64,000 nucleotides of DNA from Oculatella sp. LEGE 06141. GTDB lineage: Bacteria; Cyanobacteriota; Cyanobacteriia; Elainellales; Elainellaceae. The stretch is from the NCBI RefSeq assembly GCF_015207605.1, contig NZ_JADEWO010000014.1, positions 1 through 64,000 on the forward strand, written 5' to 3'. Numbering within the stretch: the first letter of the stretch is position 1; every line of letters starts with the position of its first letter. Of this stretch, positions 33,254-41,457 are shown piece by piece. Made by a program: the position numbers and the translations under genes. The notes under the pieces are model-generated. The model was not told the origin of the DNA. It saw only the letters and a program-made list of their open reading frames with translations, and did no database searches.

Positions 33254-34750
33254 ATGACTCAAGCATTACAACGATCGAGGGGCAAGACTGCAAGACAAAC
33301 AAAGCAGACTGAGCAACCGACTTCTGAAGCTGCGATCGCACAGCGTATCCCTAGGAAACTCACTTCTCTAGAGCAGCCTACCGACACATCAGAGGCGAGT
33401 GACGCGGAGGCAACCGTCGATGAGCCTGAAAATTCTGCTGAGCCTGAAGTATCGGCAGAGCCTGTGCCCAAAAAGTCATCGAGAAAACGGGCAGCTAGAT
33501 CGCAGCCAAAGGACACACCTACAACAGAACAAGGGATGCAGGTGATTTGTTCTCAAAGTCAGTTTCATGATGCGCTGGCGATCGCAAGTTGTGCTGCCCC
33601 AGCAAAACCTAATCATCCAGTGCTGGCAAATGTGCTAGTGGTGGCAGATGCTAACGCTCAACAGGTTCATCTGACGGTAACCGACTTAGCAATGACGATT
33701 CAAGCAAGCTTTGAGGCACAGGTGCTTTTGGGCAGTGAGATTACGGCACCTGTTGAGATGCTCTCAGGGATGGTCAAGCAGTTTCCAGCAGGTAGCATCA
33801 CGCTCAAGAGTCAGGCGCAGGTCACAAAGCCAGCGTCGGAAGAGGAGCAACTGACTAAGACTTGCTCCATTACGCTGTCGGATGCCGATGGAAAATATGA
33901 GATTCGAGGGATTCCGGCTGAGGAATTTCCGCCCATTGCAACACCCAAAGCGGCTCCAGTTTCCCTACCGACCAATGTGTTGAGAGAAGGACTGAAAGGG
34001 GTGCTGTACGCGATTAGCACGGATGAAACTAAGCGTATTTTGACAGGCGTTTATATTCAGATTAGGCAAAATGCCCTGAAATTCATTGCAACAGACGGTC
34101 ATCGAGTGGCGATAGCAGAATTATCAACGGAGGGCATTAGCAGAAAGCGACGCAAGCAATCGGGAGCCGATGAACCTACCCAGTTTCCGATTCCCGGCAA
34201 AGCGCTAAAGGAACTGATTCGTAACCTGGCTGATTCGGTTGACTCGATTCAATTGCTGTACGATGCGGAGGCAACCCGCGCTAGTTTTGCATGGCAAGAC
34301 ATTAGTTTGAGCTGCCAGTGCATTGAAGGGCAATATCCAGACTGTGAGCAACTGTTGGCGCGCTACAGTTTTGACCAAGAAGTGGTGCTGGAGAAATCAG
34401 GATTGCTTAAGGCATTGGAACGGTTATCGGTGTTGACTGACAAAAAGGAAAGAGGAATTCAGTTTCGCTTTGATGGAGTGACCCAACAAATTCACCTTTC
34501 GATCGAACGAGAATTTGGTAAGGGAGATGAAACGATTAATGCTCATGTCCCTACAGATATGACATTGGATATCCAATTCAATCTTAAATATCTGGGAGAA
34601 GCGGTTAAAGCGATTCCCAGTACTGGGATCAAGATGCATTTGAAGCAACCGGATTATCCGGTAATGCTGGTTCCTGCAGGCGATTTCAACAATCCGAAGT
34701 TAGAGATGGAAATGCGTCACTTTCTCTTTCCTCTCTATAAGCAAGCATAG
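33254..34750 (+). CDS. dnaN: DNA polymerase III sliding clamp (beta subunit) with N-terminal extension
   Basis: A 498-residue protein. From residue 95 (MQVICSQSQFHDAL) it follows the cyanobacterial DnaN sequence pattern, including PNHPVLANVLV near 118, FIATDGHRVAIA near 275 and the end VMLVPAGDFNNPKLEM before a hydrophobic C-terminus. The first 94 residues are disordered, acidic, then basic (KKSSRKRAAR), and are absent in normal beta clamps. The internal Met95 sits exactly where ordinary clamps begin, so a shorter product is possible, although only AGGG directly abuts it. As the plasmid also has dnaX and holA, this is a plasmid-specific clamp. Confidence 0.92.
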   Translation: MTQALQRSRGKTARQTKQTEQPTSEAAIAQRIPRKLTSLEQPTDTSEASDAEATVDEPENSAEPEVSAEPVPKKSSRKRAARSQPKDTPTTEQGMQVICSQSQFHDALAIASCAAPAKPNHPVLANVLVVADANAQQVHLTVTDLAMTIQASFEAQVLLGSEITAPVEMLSGMVKQFPAGSITLKSQAQVTKPASEEEQLTKTCSITLSDADGKYEIRGIPAEEFPPIATPKAAPVSLPTNVLREGLKGVLYAISTDETKRILTGVYIQIRQNALKFIATDGHRVAIAELSTEGISRKRRKQSGADEPTQFPIPGKALKELIRNLADSVDSIQLLYDAEATRASFAWQDISLSCQCIEGQYPDCEQLLARYSFDQEVVLEKSGLLKALERLSVLTDKKERGIQFRFDGVTQQIHLSIEREFGKGDETINAHVPTDMTLDIQFNLKYLGEAVKAIPSTGIKMHLKQPDYPVMLVPAGDFNNPKLEMEMRHFLFPLYKQA

Positions 34751-34756
34751 TAAGCG

Positions 34757-34786
34757 CATCAGGTGTACTATTAAGCACACCTGATG
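34757..34786 (+). terminator. Hairpin after dnaN
   Basis: CATCAGGTGT (34757-34766) and ACACCTGATG (34777-34786) form a perfect 10-bp stem with a 10-base loop, starting 7 bases after the dnaN stop. There is no T-run, so it may act as a transcript-end stabiliser or an inefficient terminator. The rest of the gap to 35014 holds nothing I recognise. Confidence 0.55.
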
Positions 34787-35014
34787 AACTCCGTAGTGAA
34801 CTGAAAATATGCGAAAAGATTCTTCATATTCACCTTCAGCGGAGAATTATAGCATAATATATGGGCAGGTTCTACCTAAGACTGAATTTAGGGTGTTATG
34901 GCTGCATCCTTCTACCTATCCACCCACTATGAGATCTTAGGCGGAAGCTTTCTCTCTATTAATCGTTGTACCACTTAAGTTAAGTTGCCAACACCTAAAC
35001 AAGGAGTACCCTAA

Positions 35015-35212
35015 ATGACAACCGAGAAAACTACGCAAGAAACTGAGTTGTACATCACAGTAAAAGGCTCAGAACCCATCACAATCAAGGGGCATATTGC
35101 TTCATTGCATAATGATCCACAGAAAATCCATCAGTTGCTCGATCTGCTCGATCTGCCCAAGGGAACGGAAGTAAAGGTTGTGACAAAAGCAGCTTCTGTT
35201 ATCGTTCGTTGA
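35015..35212 (+). CDS. 65-residue protein of unknown function
   Basis: It has a strong ribosome site (AAGGAGT) upstream of the ATG. The protein looks like a small folded domain: strand LYITVKG, strand ITIKGHIA, a helix QKIHQLLDLLDL, then strand EVKVVTKAASVIVR. It has no Cys and no Gly-Gly leader motif. It precedes the haem-oxygenase-like gene by 117 bases, on the same strand, but may belong to the backbone. No family recognised. Confidence 0.6.
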   Translation: MTTEKTTQETELYITVKGSEPITIKGHIASLHNDPQKIHQLLDLLDLPKGTEVKVVTKAASVIVR

Positions 35213-35329
35213 AACCGTGATGGGCTGTGGTGAACAGAGTTGTCACAGCCTTTTATTGATTCAACACTGGTTGTGTTTGCTTCTTATCTCATTCTGCAGC
35301 ACTTCAATTTGAGGTTCTAGTTAAACACT

Positions 35330-36883
35330 ATGAGCTCCATGCCTGGATACCTTCGAGAGGGTGTTGATGTCGCATTTTCTGACGATAAGGTCAAAATTAC
35401 TTATGCATTGTGGGAAGTTACGCTTCCATCCGTCTGGGTGTTTTCCCAACCCACCGTACAAGGACTGCTTGAGCGGACAAGTACTTTAACGGAGGTAGTT
35501 TCTAATCCTCAAACGGCAGCTTTCACGCGCCTCCTTGAAGCGCAGGGATGTTTTACCCCACTGCGTAAGCCATCTTATACACTGTCTGAAATTCGAGAGT
35601 TGTTCGCCCCTCTTAGGTCATCATGGTATGCGATATATTACGCTCATCCGATTTGGGAACGACTCCGCTCTGGATCAGCAACTCGAAATGAGCTGATTGC
35701 TTGGCTTATTCACAATTATCACACCTCGCGTACTGCAGGAGTTGTTGCAGCAAGGATGGTTTCTATAGGGAAGTCTGCTCAGTGGAAACAATTTTTTCAG
35801 CAGGATGCACTTGATGAATACTGGCATTGCGATGCGTTCTATTTTATTGATGCCCCTGCTTTGCGTGTAAGCTCCCAGAGCGTCAAGACATATGTACCTC
35901 TTCCGTCTTCCACTGCCTTTGAGCAGCATACCCTCCGTCTCGCAGAATGCGATTCACTCGGACATCTATTGACGGCATATTTCCAGGAATCAAGCATTGC
36001 ATTTGAACAAGATAGTAATCATTTCTACCAGGATGTGGAAGCATCGTATGAAATACCATCATTCTTTCAACGCTGGAAGCAGCATATTCGGATTGATATA
36101 GAGCAGGGACATGCTGAGGGGTTAGGTAATTTACTTGAATCGAATGCCATCATTGATGAATTATCCCTTGAAAGTGCTCTGCGGAATGCGTGGCTCTCAT
36201 TTTTCTTTCTCTTGGCAAGTTTAGATGACATCTACCAAGAGCGGCATAACGCTTCCGAAATATTACTTCGTCTTCCTATCACAGATGGTCTTTTTGAACC
36301 TGAGAAAACGGCTCTTCTACGCGAAAATTATTTTTCAAAACCAACAACAGCATCTATATTCGATAACCTTCAGAGTCTATATCTTTGGTACACAAGAGAG
36401 TGTAGTACTTTAAATTTTTATGTCAAATGTGTCAGACCTGACACTGACCTAGAATATCTGCGTGATGGATTATCTTCAGCATCTTTCCGGGCACTCGGCT
36501 TTGCACGCAGTCACGATGAAATCCTCGTATGTGGTCGATCTGCAAAGCTCTTTTCGACAATAACTACTACATCGATCAATTCACTGCCAGAAAATCCTTG
36601 GAGCATCGCAATAGTCAACTACATTCTTGAGATGACGGTTTCACCCACCTTATGGTTACTTTGTGTTTCTCTCTTGCTTGATCGCATTCGATCCCACTGT
36701 CAATCTAGCTCACAAATGAGTTGGTCACCCGATCAGTTGCTTTTTCTCGATGAATTTCGGTCAACAATATGGCTGAGCCCTAAAGAGAGCGATTACTCTA
36801 TCACGACCCTGTTACAGTTCGACGAACTTATCAAGCGATGGATGACAACCCAAGATGCTATACCTCCCGACATCCTCGCGTAA
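35330..36883 (+). CDS. Haem-oxygenase-fold (PqqC/HDO-like) protein with N-terminal extension
   Basis: A 517-residue protein. Residues 1-80 look like a small winged-helix or PqqD-like domain (YLREGVDVAFSDDKVKITYA). Residues 85-300 follow the PqqC/TenA-like haem-oxygenase fold: YYAHPIWERL at 103-112, IHNYHTSRTAG at 127-137, and DEYWHCD at 162-168. These hold His and Asp/Glu residues that bind a diiron centre or cofactor in relatives. The remaining 220 residues are helical and unassigned. Such proteins oxidise small molecules or peptide side chains, and many sit in natural-product clusters. It is followed within 36 bases by a metallopeptidase-like gene and then a peroxiredoxin. Substrate unknown. 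Confidence 0.65.
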   Translation: MSSMPGYLREGVDVAFSDDKVKITYALWEVTLPSVWVFSQPTVQGLLERTSTLTEVVSNPQTAAFTRLLEAQGCFTPLRKPSYTLSEIRELFAPLRSSWYAIYYAHPIWERLRSGSATRNELIAWLIHNYHTSRTAGVVAARMVSIGKSAQWKQFFQQDALDEYWHCDAFYFIDAPALRVSSQSVKTYVPLPSSTAFEQHTLRLAECDSLGHLLTAYFQESSIAFEQDSNHFYQDVEASYEIPSFFQRWKQHIRIDIEQGHAEGLGNLLESNAIIDELSLESALRNAWLSFFFLLASLDDIYQERHNASEILLRLPITDGLFEPEKTALLRENYFSKPTTASIFDNLQSLYLWYTRECSTLNFYVKCVRPDTDLEYLRDGLSSASFRALGFARSHDEILVCGRSAKLFSTITTTSINSLPENPWSIAIVNYILEMTVSPTLWLLCVSLLLDRIRSHCQSSSQMSWSPDQLLFLDEFRSTIWLSPKESDYSITTLLQFDELIKRWMTTQDAIPPDILA

Positions 36884-36918
36884 TAAAGGGAAAACTATTC
36901 TGACTAAGATTTAGAGCA

Positions 36919-37884
36919 ATGTTCGACTTCTCTTTTGCAGGACAATACCGTGTTCAGAGTCGCTACAGTTTTGCCTTCTCTACACTGGAAGGTGTTTGGT
37001 TAAAAAGGGAATGCGGCCTTCTGTCAGCAGATCAGGTTAACGATGCTTTAGTCTCACATTCTCAATTGGTGGGGAGTGCCCGCGTTGCACTTCGTCCTGC
37101 TATTGTTACGAGGCGAAGCGGCAAATTTGAGTCAGAACCTGACATCCTTTATAAGCATGAGTTTTTTGTACCTGTGAAAGGGACATCAGCGATGGCAGAG
37201 AACATCATTGATGTCCTAAAGGCTGTGGTCAATTGGCATGACCGTGAAAAATTTTTGCGTCTTTTATTTTACGACGATTATTACGATGTAATTACCACGC
37301 GCTTAGAGAACTTAAAATTGGTTGTAGCGAACGAATACTACTTACATGAAGCTGGGCATTTTCTCGGATATGATGTTCTGAACAAATATGGTGATGGCTA
37401 TTTTTCACTAGGTGGTAAGGTAGCATGGTCACTCATTTATCTTGAAGAGCTTCGCGCTGATCTCCATGCTTTCGGTTTCGGGGTTCAACTGTTGGCGGCG
37501 GAGCAAGCTGTAAAAATATTCTTATATAATCTCGCCCTTCGTTTCGGGGTTCACCGTCAAGGGATCGTCACGGCTAATATTGCGCCATATGGACTCGTGC
37601 CATACATGTTGTTTTGCATCTTACGGGAAATAGGATATCTGTCAGTGATATGGTCTCATGGGCAGCCAGTCTTGACATTCTCTGATGCAACTACAGACGG
37701 GATATTGCAAGTAATGCGTGAATGCGCGGCTATCGCGGAGTCACAGATGACGGCTCCAGAGCTTTATACCCAAGATTCAATGGAATGCGCTCTAATTGCA
37801 GCAGCCTATGTTAGGCAAAAGCTAGAGGACTCAAATGCGGTAGAGGAATTTTCCTTGCTAATGAGACAACCATTTTCGGAGTAA
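36919..37884 (+). CDS. HEAGH-motif metallopeptidase-like protein
   Basis: A 321-residue protein. YLHEAGHFLGYD gives an HExxH zinc site (His143, Glu144, His147). YLEELRAD, with Glu177 and Asp181 thirty residues later, is where gluzincin-type peptidases place the third ligand (ExxxD). No signal peptide or membrane segment is seen, so it is probably cytosolic. Residues 1-90 are a beta-rich N-terminal part. It lies between the haem-oxygenase-like gene (35-base gap) and the peroxiredoxin gene (7-base gap), almost certainly in one operon. It could cleave a leader peptide or modify a substrate. The family is not one I can name. Confidence 0.65.
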   Translation: MFDFSFAGQYRVQSRYSFAFSTLEGVWLKRECGLLSADQVNDALVSHSQLVGSARVALRPAIVTRRSGKFESEPDILYKHEFFVPVKGTSAMAENIIDVLKAVVNWHDREKFLRLLFYDDYYDVITTRLENLKLVVANEYYLHEAGHFLGYDVLNKYGDGYFSLGGKVAWSLIYLEELRADLHAFGFGVQLLAAEQAVKIFLYNLALRFGVHRQGIVTANIAPYGLVPYMLFCILREIGYLSVIWSHGQPVLTFSDATTDGILQVMRECAAIAESQMTAPELYTQDSMECALIAAAYVRQKLEDSNAVEEFSLLMRQPFSE

Positions 37885-37891
37885 TGACACA

Positions 37892-38467
37892 ATGAGCATA
37901 TCAAATACACCGAATCCTTATGAGCTTCCTCCCGGCTTGCCTGTACCTAAGGATGATGGAGCCTGCGATCACCTTCTTGGTACTCCGGCTCCGGATGTTA
38001 CCCTTCAAGGTACAAATGGTCAGTCTTGGAACCTCAACCAAATCACGCAGACTACAGCGGTAGTTTACGTGTACCCTGCTACTGGTGTCCCAGGGCAAGA
38101 TCCTATTCCAGAATGGGATCTTATTCCTGGTGCTCCAGGATGTACCCTGCAATCGCTTAGTTTTCGAGACCATTATGAAGAATTTGCATCGCGTAACATT
38201 ACCGTGTTTGGCCTCAGCGCACAGCCTATTGATGAGCAGAAAGAGTTTGTTCAGAGAACAGCTATACCATTTGTGTTGCTGAGTGATCCAGAATTCCTTC
38301 TTTGTAAACTACTTTTCCTACCAACTTTTGAATCTCATGGAAAGACATTTTACCGTCGGCTGGCTCTACTTTTTCAAGAAGGTTGTGTATCACAATACTT
38401 TTATCCAATTTTTCCTCCGAACAAGAGTGCGGAAATAGTTCTGGCATGGTTGAAGAAAACTACCTAA
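37892..38467 (+). CDS. Peroxiredoxin (AhpC/TSA, BCP/PrxQ-like)
   Basis: A 191-residue thioredoxin-fold protein. The core starts at LLGTPAPDVTLQG (residues 28-40). VVYVYPATGVPGQD follows, and the peroxidatic Cys84 lies in APGCTLQSLSFRDHY. The later segment VFGLSAQPIDEQKEF is also typical. Compared with standard PrxQ, a 15-residue insertion precedes the Cys, and an extra Cys25 lies in the N-terminal tail. It probably reduces peroxides or acts as a thiol oxidoreductase for partner enzymes of the operon. The start codon is 7 bases after the previous stop, with GGAG overlapping the previous stop region. Confidence 0.85.
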   Translation: MSISNTPNPYELPPGLPVPKDDGACDHLLGTPAPDVTLQGTNGQSWNLNQITQTTAVVYVYPATGVPGQDPIPEWDLIPGAPGCTLQSLSFRDHYEEFASRNITVFGLSAQPIDEQKEFVQRTAIPFVLLSDPEFLLCKLLFLPTFESHGKTFYRRLALLFQEGCVSQYFYPIFPPNKSAEIVLAWLKKTT

Positions 38468-38496
38468 TAACATATTGTCCTGTAGTAGGAGGACGA

Positions 38497-38595
38497 ATGA
38501 AGAACTCAAATATATTCAGGTTTCGGCGCGGTACAACAACGCTGTTGCAGCGGAGTATTAGGGTTTGTTGCTGTGGAAGCGAAGGTCCCTGGTAG
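38497..38595 (+). CDS. 32-residue Cys-rich peptide, possible precursor peptide
   Basis: The ATG at 38497 has a perfect AGGAGG, 5 bases upstream, and lies 29 bases after the peroxiredoxin stop on the same strand. The peptide starts MKNSNIFRFRRG, is strongly basic in the middle and ends RVCCCGSEGPW. A leader-like basic half and a short tail with three adjacent Cys, Gly, Pro and Trp are what a ribosomally made, modified peptide (RiPP) could look like. A longer upstream frame exists in phase, but the ribosome site marks this start. A hairpin follows at 38608-38651. Whether it is translated is untested. Confidence 0.4.
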   Translation: MKNSNIFRFRRGTTTLLQRSIRVCCCGSEGPW

Positions 38596-38607
38596 CCGCT
38601 GAATAGC

Positions 38608-38651
38608 AACGTTATGCTCATCCTGGGAACTTCTCTCAAGATGAGAACGTT
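38608..38651. terminator. Hairpin between convergent genes
   Basis: AACGTT and CTCATC (38608-38622) pair with GATGAG and AACGTT (38640-38651), with a 3-base bulge. It sits between the peptide operon and the end of the opposite-strand gene at 38650, so it may end transcripts from both sides. There is no long T-run. Confidence 0.5.
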
Positions 38652-39318
38652 ACAACAGATTTGTATCCAGAGAAATCACCTGATCGGGTGCCAGAATACC
38701 TCCGACTGTGACTACTTCCAGTTTTCCAGTTTCCTGGGGATGCTGAGTCTTGACTTTGGCGATCGCCTCCTCAATCCCTGCTGCCTGAGCAATGTAGATC
38801 TGCGCTTCGCCTCTCAGCACCCAAATCGGACTAGACCAGGTATGCCGGGGTCGAAGGATGGCTTTGTGGATGATCTGATGGCTAAACTGAATCAGTTGTT
38901 CTAATGCAGTTTCGGAACAAAACTCGTCAAGCTGTGACTGAAATAGTTCTTTGAGCGCTTCTGTTGGAATATGTGCTGTGACGTTTGTTGAAGCTGGCGG
39001 AGGCTCAGAACCCAAGGACTGACTCGCAGCCGGAATGAGCAAAGACTCAAGCTGGCGTTGAATCTGAGTGGCGATGGCATCAAAATCCGGCTCCCTCAAA
39101 ATGTGTCCTAAATGCTCTTGCAAGAAACGCTTCAGTTTTTCGTCTTCAAGCGCAATTTCATGGGTGCTGAAATAGCCTGAAATTCTGTTTCCCAAATTTT
39201 GTCCACAACCCACTTCGCCATTGGCAGCGTCCTCTGCTTCAATCAACTCCATCAGGCGCTGATGGCGAGTCCCTTCATTGGGTGCGGCTTTCGGCTTGGC
39301 AGGAATCGATTGGGTCAT
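38650..39318 (-). CDS. Protein of unknown function, coupled to a GNAT gene
   Basis: A 222-residue soluble protein. The N-terminal half is helical and charged (KLKRFLQEHLGHILRE near 81-96). The C-terminal half has a beta-rich segment (PIWVLRGEAQIYIAQAAG) and ends in VISLDTNLL. The start overlaps the stop of the GNAT gene by 4 bases (ATGA), so the two are translated together. It could be a partner of the acetyltransferase, for example as a toxin-antitoxin-like pair, but no known antitoxin motif is visible. Confidence 0.6.
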   Translation of the reverse strand: MTQSIPAKPKAAPNEGTRHQRLMELIEAEDAANGEVGCGQNLGNRISGYFSTHEIALEDEKLKRFLQEHLGHILREPDFDAIATQIQRQLESLLIPAASQSLGSEPPPASTNVTAHIPTEALKELFQSQLDEFCSETALEQLIQFSHQIIHKAILRPRHTWSSPIWVLRGEAQIYIAQAAGIEEAIAKVKTQHPQETGKLEVVTVGGILAPDQVISLDTNLL

Positions 39319-39878
39319 GGGTCATCCGTCCGTAGAGTCTCGAAGTAAACGAGGTGATCGGGTTCTTCAGGATCAGAACCGCAATCGAGCAGTCCAAGGC
39401 GCAGCTTTCTATAGAATCCTAGCGCACCCGGCAGGGCATGTAACCCGATTCTGCCTTGATAACCCAGTTCATGGCTGTGGGCGACTGCAAAATCCACCAG
39501 ATTACCCCCAACGCCTTTGTAGGTCGGAGGGTTTGTGATGACCGGTCGGTTCCAAGGGGCGGTTGCCAAAGCACTGATGTAGACTAACCGTCGTCGTAAC
39601 TGAGATTCAATCAGACAGCGTTTTTTTAAGACATCAAGCATCATCAGCCCTTGGGTGATCCCTTCGCATTCGATCGCGTACAACTCATCACCTGGGAGCA
39701 ACTTCGATCTACGGCTCTTGCCTACCCAGTGCCAATACTCATCGTCTTGACCGCTTCCTGCCAAAATTGGCTCCCAAAGAGTTCTGGCATCCTCAAGGTG
39801 CTTGTCAGTCACCTCGGTCAGGATGGCATCGATGACCTTCTGGTCTTGAACTTGAAGCAGCTGAATGGTGCGATTCAA
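39315..39878 (-). CDS. GNAT-family N-acetyltransferase
   Basis: 187 residues from a TTG start at 39878; no ATG is in frame before residue 75, and an in-frame stop lies upstream. VYISALATAPWNRP (about residues 98-111) is the GNAT strand leading to the acetyl-CoA site. YKGVGGNLVDFAVAHSHELG (about 119-138) gives the pyrophosphate-binding loop and helix, and LPGALGFYRKLR is the final GNAT signature. The acceptor substrate is unknown. It is coupled by a 4-base overlap to the gene at 38650 and is divergent from dnaX. Confidence 0.8.
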   Translation of the reverse strand: MNRTIQLLQVQDQKVIDAILTEVTDKHLEDARTLWEPILAGSGQDDEYWHWVGKSRRSKLLPGDELYAIECEGITQGLMMLDVLKKRCLIESQLRRRLVYISALATAPWNRPVITNPPTYKGVGGNLVDFAVAHSHELGYQGRIGLHALPGALGFYRKLRLGLLDCGSDPEEPDHLVYFETLRTDDP

Positions 39879-40008
39879 CGGAGCAAGCGGAGTTCAACAA
39901 CGGCTCTCATCATAAGGCTTTTAGGGTGTTGACCATTTAAACTATCTCTGCTGGAGCAAGCTGCCCCTGATTAGGGGCGATCGCCATGATGATTAAACCT
40001 ATGTCACC

Positions 40009-41457
40009 ATGCCAACCATTGCCTTACATCAAAAATATCGCCCGAAAACCCTAGCAGAACTGGTTGGACAACCCTACGTCCAAACCGCTTTAACCAACGC
40101 CATCGACCGAATGTATGTTGCCCCAGCATACCTCTTCACAGGTTCCAGAGGAACTGGTAAAACCTCTACTGCACGTATCTTTGCTAAATCTCTCAACTGT
40201 TTAAGCTTTGATGGACCTACTGATGAACCTTGTGGCACCTGTCAATCTTGCCGCTCAATTGAAACCAGCAATAGCTTGGATGTGAGTGAGATTGATGCAG
40301 CTTCTAACAATGGGGTGGATGATGCCCGTGCCTTGATTGAGCGCAGCAGCTTTGCTCCAGTTATCGGACGTTACCGAGTTTTCCTGCTTGATGAAAGCCA
40401 TATGTTAACCGCTCAGTCCCAAAATGCTTTGCTGAAGTGCATTGAGGAGCCACCACCCCATGTGGTCTTTATTCTCTGTACGACAGAAGTGCATAAGGTC
40501 TTGCCGACGATTGTGAGCCGCTGTCAGGTGTTTCACTTTCGGGCGCTGTCGATCCAGACGATCGCGCAGCACCTTCAGGACGTTGCGGAAGCAGAAGCGA
40601 TCGCTGTCAGTGCTGACGCTTTAATGGCGATCGCCCGGTTTGCAGAAGGAGGCTTACGGGATGCCCTTCAGCTTTTGGGTCAGGTTAGCTTGCTCGGTGA
40701 AGCAGTGACCGCGAATCACGTGATTGAAATGACAGGTGGTGTTACGACGACAGACTTACTGACAGTACTGGAGGCGATCGCCACGAACGATACCTTTCAA
40801 CTTCTTCAATCAGCCCGAACACTGGTTGATTCTGGCAAAACGCCTAAACTGATCCTCAGCAGCTTACTCCAAACCTACCGAGATTTGCTCATTCTCAAAG
40901 CGGCTCCCCAGGCAATTGACCTACTTACCAGCCCTGTCAATTACAGCCAATTGAAGGCGATTGCCGCTCATTGGGATTTTGATGCAAGCAATCAATCTCT
41001 GGCTCAATTACAGAAAGCAGAGAGCTATCTTCGCAACACAACCAATGCGGCTGTCTGGCTAGAGACGTGTCTGCTGAACTTGATGCCGATGTTGAGATCG
41101 ATTCCCTTTAGCTCTCCAGATGTGAAGCAGGCAGTAGGCAAAAATGGGCACAGCCGTAAAGCAATCTCTGAGTCATCCTCGGCGACCACAGCTCACAAGC
41201 CTACTGATTTAGCAGCTCTCTGGCAAAAAGTTGTAGCCTCGGGTAAACCAGGAACTCAAAAGTTGTTGGCCCAGGCGCGCTTGACCAAGCTACAAGGAAC
41301 GAAGGCAATTCTGGAAGTTGCCCCTGCATCCTTTGCAAAGTTTGAGGCGAATCAGCAGGCGATCGCTCGAATGCTTCAGCGAGTTACTCATAGCCCGAAG
41401 CCGATGACTGTATTGATCAGAACGCTCACAGCCAGCAAAAATGGGAGATCAGTATGA
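40009..41457 (+). CDS. dnaX: DNA polymerase III clamp-loader subunit gamma/tau (plasmid copy)
   Basis: A 482-residue AAA+ protein. It starts HQKYRPKTLAELVGQ like all DnaX proteins. Walker A GSRGTGKTS is at 45-53, zinc cysteines are C64, C75, C78 and C81, Walker B FLLDESH is at 125-131, and sensor-1 is ILCTTE. LPTIVSRCQVFHFR contains the SRC arginine finger. After about residue 360 there is a short linker and a small C-terminal domain, far shorter than the tau tail of many cyanobacterial DnaX proteins, which also carry inteins. No intein is seen here. The gene overlaps holA by 4 bases. Confidence 0.95.
   Translation: MPTIALHQKYRPKTLAELVGQPYVQTALTNAIDRMYVAPAYLFTGSRGTGKTSTARIFAKSLNCLSFDGPTDEPCGTCQSCRSIETSNSLDVSEIDAASNNGVDDARALIERSSFAPVIGRYRVFLLDESHMLTAQSQNALLKCIEEPPPHVVFILCTTEVHKVLPTIVSRCQVFHFRALSIQTIAQHLQDVAEAEAIAVSADALMAIARFAEGGLRDALQLLGQVSLLGEAVTANHVIEMTGGVTTTDLLTVLEAIATNDTFQLLQSARTLVDSGKTPKLILSSLLQTYRDLLILKAAPQAIDLLTSPVNYSQLKAIAAHWDFDASNQSLAQLQKAESYLRNTTNAAVWLETCLLNLMPMLRSIPFSSPDVKQAVGKNGHSRKAISESSSATTAHKPTDLAALWQKVVASGKPGTQKLLAQARLTKLQGTKAILEVAPASFAKFEANQQAIARMLQRVTHSPKPMTVLIRTLTASKNGRSV

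Noticed and set aside
35015-35212. 65-residue protein as the precursor peptide of the oxidase cluster
   Set aside because: It looks like a folded beta-alpha-beta domain, has no Cys and no leader-core division. The 32-residue Cys-rich frame is the better candidate.
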